DNA from: Methylobacter sp.
GTDB taxonomy: Bacteria > Pseudomonadota > Gammaproteobacteria > Methylococcales > Methylomonadaceae
Direction: 5' to 3'
DNA length: 6,585 bases
NCBI GenBank assembly: GCA_003158415.1
Contig: PMJA01000161.1
Location: 152 to 6,736, forward strand
Shown here: piece after piece, positions 5,537 to 6,585 of the stretch
Numbering within the stretch: position 1 is the stretch's first letter
Layout of the letters: each line of letters opens with the position of its first letter
The notes under the pieces: generated by a model
Database searches by the model: none
What the model saw: the letters and a program-made list of their open reading frames with translations, nothing else
What the model was told of the DNA's origin: nothing
Translations under genes and position numbers: made by a program

Positions 5537-6585
5537 ATGACCCGCCGCAAGCCGCCAGAACCCGCTAAACCAGCGACCCCAAATAGGCCTGAAATTACCT
5601 CAACACCCGTTGTAACCGGCAGGGGTAAACAACGCCTTATTCTGTTGCTGTCGCTTTTTATGTTGGTGGGGGTGATTGTATGCGTCATTTACTTTACTCG
5701 CTCAGCTCCACCTCCTCCCATCGCTGTGATTTCGCCATCTCCATCGTTAGCGAAACCAGCACCAGAACCGGTACTGCCGGTTGCGACCAAGGAATTCGTC
5801 GGCGCAAGCGCATGCAAAGAATGTCATCAAGCCGAATTTAAGGCTTGGCAAGGCTCGGATCATGAGCTGGCCATGCAGGAAGCCAATGCACAAACGGTGC
5901 TCGGCGATTTTGACAATGTAAAATTCAAGCACGACACTGTCGAATCGACTTTCTTCAAGCGCGACGATCAGTTTATGGTGCGCACCGACGGGCCTGACGG
6001 CAAATTGACTGATTATCCGATCACTTATACCTTCGGCGTCAAGCCGCTGCAACAATACCTGATTGCGTTTCCCGGAGGCCGTTATCAAGCGCTCAGCATT
6101 GCCTGGGACAGTCGTCCGAAAGCCGAAGGCGGGCAACGCTGGTTTCATCTTTACCCGAAGGAAAAGATGGATCACACCGATCAGTTGCACTGGACCAAAC
6201 GTTACCAGAATTGGAACATGGAATGCGCCGAATGCCATTCGACCAATCTGAAAAAAGGCTACGATGCCGCAACCGACAGCTATCACACGACGTTCAACGA
6301 GATTAATGTCGCTTGCGAATCCTGTCACGGCCCGGCGTCACAGCATGTCGAGTGGGCAAAACAGGCACAGCCGCCCTTTACGGGTGATGACAAAGGTTTG
6401 GCAGTTAATCTGCATAGCGATTGGCAAGCCGCATGGAAGCCTACCGAGGGTAACATGACTGCGCATCGTGTACAGCCTGCCGATGATAAGCTGATGGATG
6501 TGTGCTGGGCTTGTCATGCCCGCCGCTCGACACTGGTTGAAGGCAGTTTGCCCGGCTTGCCGCTGGAAGACTCGCATCATCCGGC
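5537..6585 (+). CDS. Membrane-anchored multiheme c-type cytochrome, 3' end outside window
   Basis: The frame is open from ATG 5537 to the window edge (349 full codons, no stop). AAGGA at 5526-5530 sits 6 nt before the ATG. Residues 1-33 are basic and Pro-rich. Residues 34-53 form one membrane helix, with no clear cleavage site after it, so the protein is probably N-in and anchored with its bulk in the periplasm. A Pro/Ala/Ser-rich linker (56-82) leads to the cytochrome domain. Four CXXCH heme c motifs are visible: CKECH 93-97, CAECH 230-234, CESCH 260-264 and CWACH 323-327. His109 in W104-x-x-S-x-H109 is a candidate distal ligand. Segments such as 'FVGASACKECH', 'TFGVKPLQQYL' (165-175), 'FPGGRYQALSIAWD' and 'NVACESCHGP' match my recollection of a cytochrome c554-type family whose members often continue into TPR repeats. 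The missing C-terminus prevents checking that. Likely role is periplasmic electron transfer; partner and substrate are unknown. Confidence 0.9.
   Translation, partial: MTRRKPPEPAKPATPNRPEITSTPVVTGRGKQRLILLLSLFMLVGVIVCVIYFTRSAPPPPIAVISPSPSLAKPAPEPVLPVATKEFVGASACKECHQAEFKAWQGSDHELAMQEANAQTVLGDFDNVKFKHDTVESTFFKRDDQFMVRTDGPDGKLTDYPITYTFGVKPLQQYLIAFPGGRYQALSIAWDSRPKAEGGQRWFHLYPKEKMDHTDQLHWTKRYQNWNMECAECHSTNLKKGYDAATDSYHTTFNEINVACESCHGPASQHVEWAKQAQPPFTGDDKGLAVNLHSDWQAAWKPTEGNMTAHRVQPADDKLMDVCWACHARRSTLVEGSLPGLPLEDSHHP

Noticed and set aside
5537..5550. Twin-arginine export signal in the cytochrome (TRRK at residues 2-5)
   Set aside because: The hydrophobic segment starts 30 residues later and the S/T-R-R-x-F-L-K consensus is absent; c-type cytochromes are exported unfolded by Sec.
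5747..6328. 193-codon antisense frame
   Set aside because: It lies wholly opposite the cytochrome gene, whose heme motifs, RBS and codon pattern are convincing; the antisense translation has no recognisable domain.
6338..6580. 80-codon antisense frame near the right edge
   Set aside because: It is a shadow of the cytochrome coding frame, which contains the CWACH heme motif in this stretch.

Overview
The window looks like a chromosomal segment of a Gram-negative proteobacterium, probably a gammaproteobacterium. It encodes two outer-membrane beta-barrels, an outer-membrane lipoprotein, a DUF2780 protein and a YdiK-like permease, and GC content is mid-range. An aquatic or methanotroph-like gammaproteobacterium is possible from the mix of families (inference only; no taxonomic marker gene is present). 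All supported genes lie on the + strand. I see no tRNA, rRNA, CRISPR array, transposase or phage gene.

Layout. (1) 3-830: 3' part of an outer-membrane beta-barrel gene that is open at the left edge. (2) 831-1091: gap without a convincing gene. (3) 1092-1886: lipoprotein with a DUF3313-like body. (4) 1887-2125: gap with two closely related 11-bp-stem palindromes (REP/BIME-like). (5) 2126-2674 and 2702-3787: exported DUF2780 protein and AI-2E family (YdiK-like) permease, 27 nt apart, probably one transcript. (6) 3788-3892: gap with a third, unrelated and decayed palindrome. (7) 3893-4471 and 4500-5360: HdeD/DUF308 membrane protein and a beta-barrel of the family often misnamed 'neuromedin U', 28 nt apart, probably one transcript, followed by a hairpin terminator candidate. 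(8) 5537-6585: 5' part of a membrane-anchored multiheme c-type cytochrome that runs off the right edge. It has four CXXCH motifs in the part visible here.

How the genes may work together. Almost every product is an envelope protein: outer-membrane barrels and lipoprotein, periplasmic DUF2780 protein, inner-membrane AI-2E and HdeD proteins, and a periplasm-facing cytochrome. The central block 2126-5360 reads as an envelope or stress-type membrane module. That is inferred from family membership and close spacing, since none of these families except HdeD has a clear physiological role. The cytochrome is separated from this block by a likely terminator and probably starts a different transcription unit.
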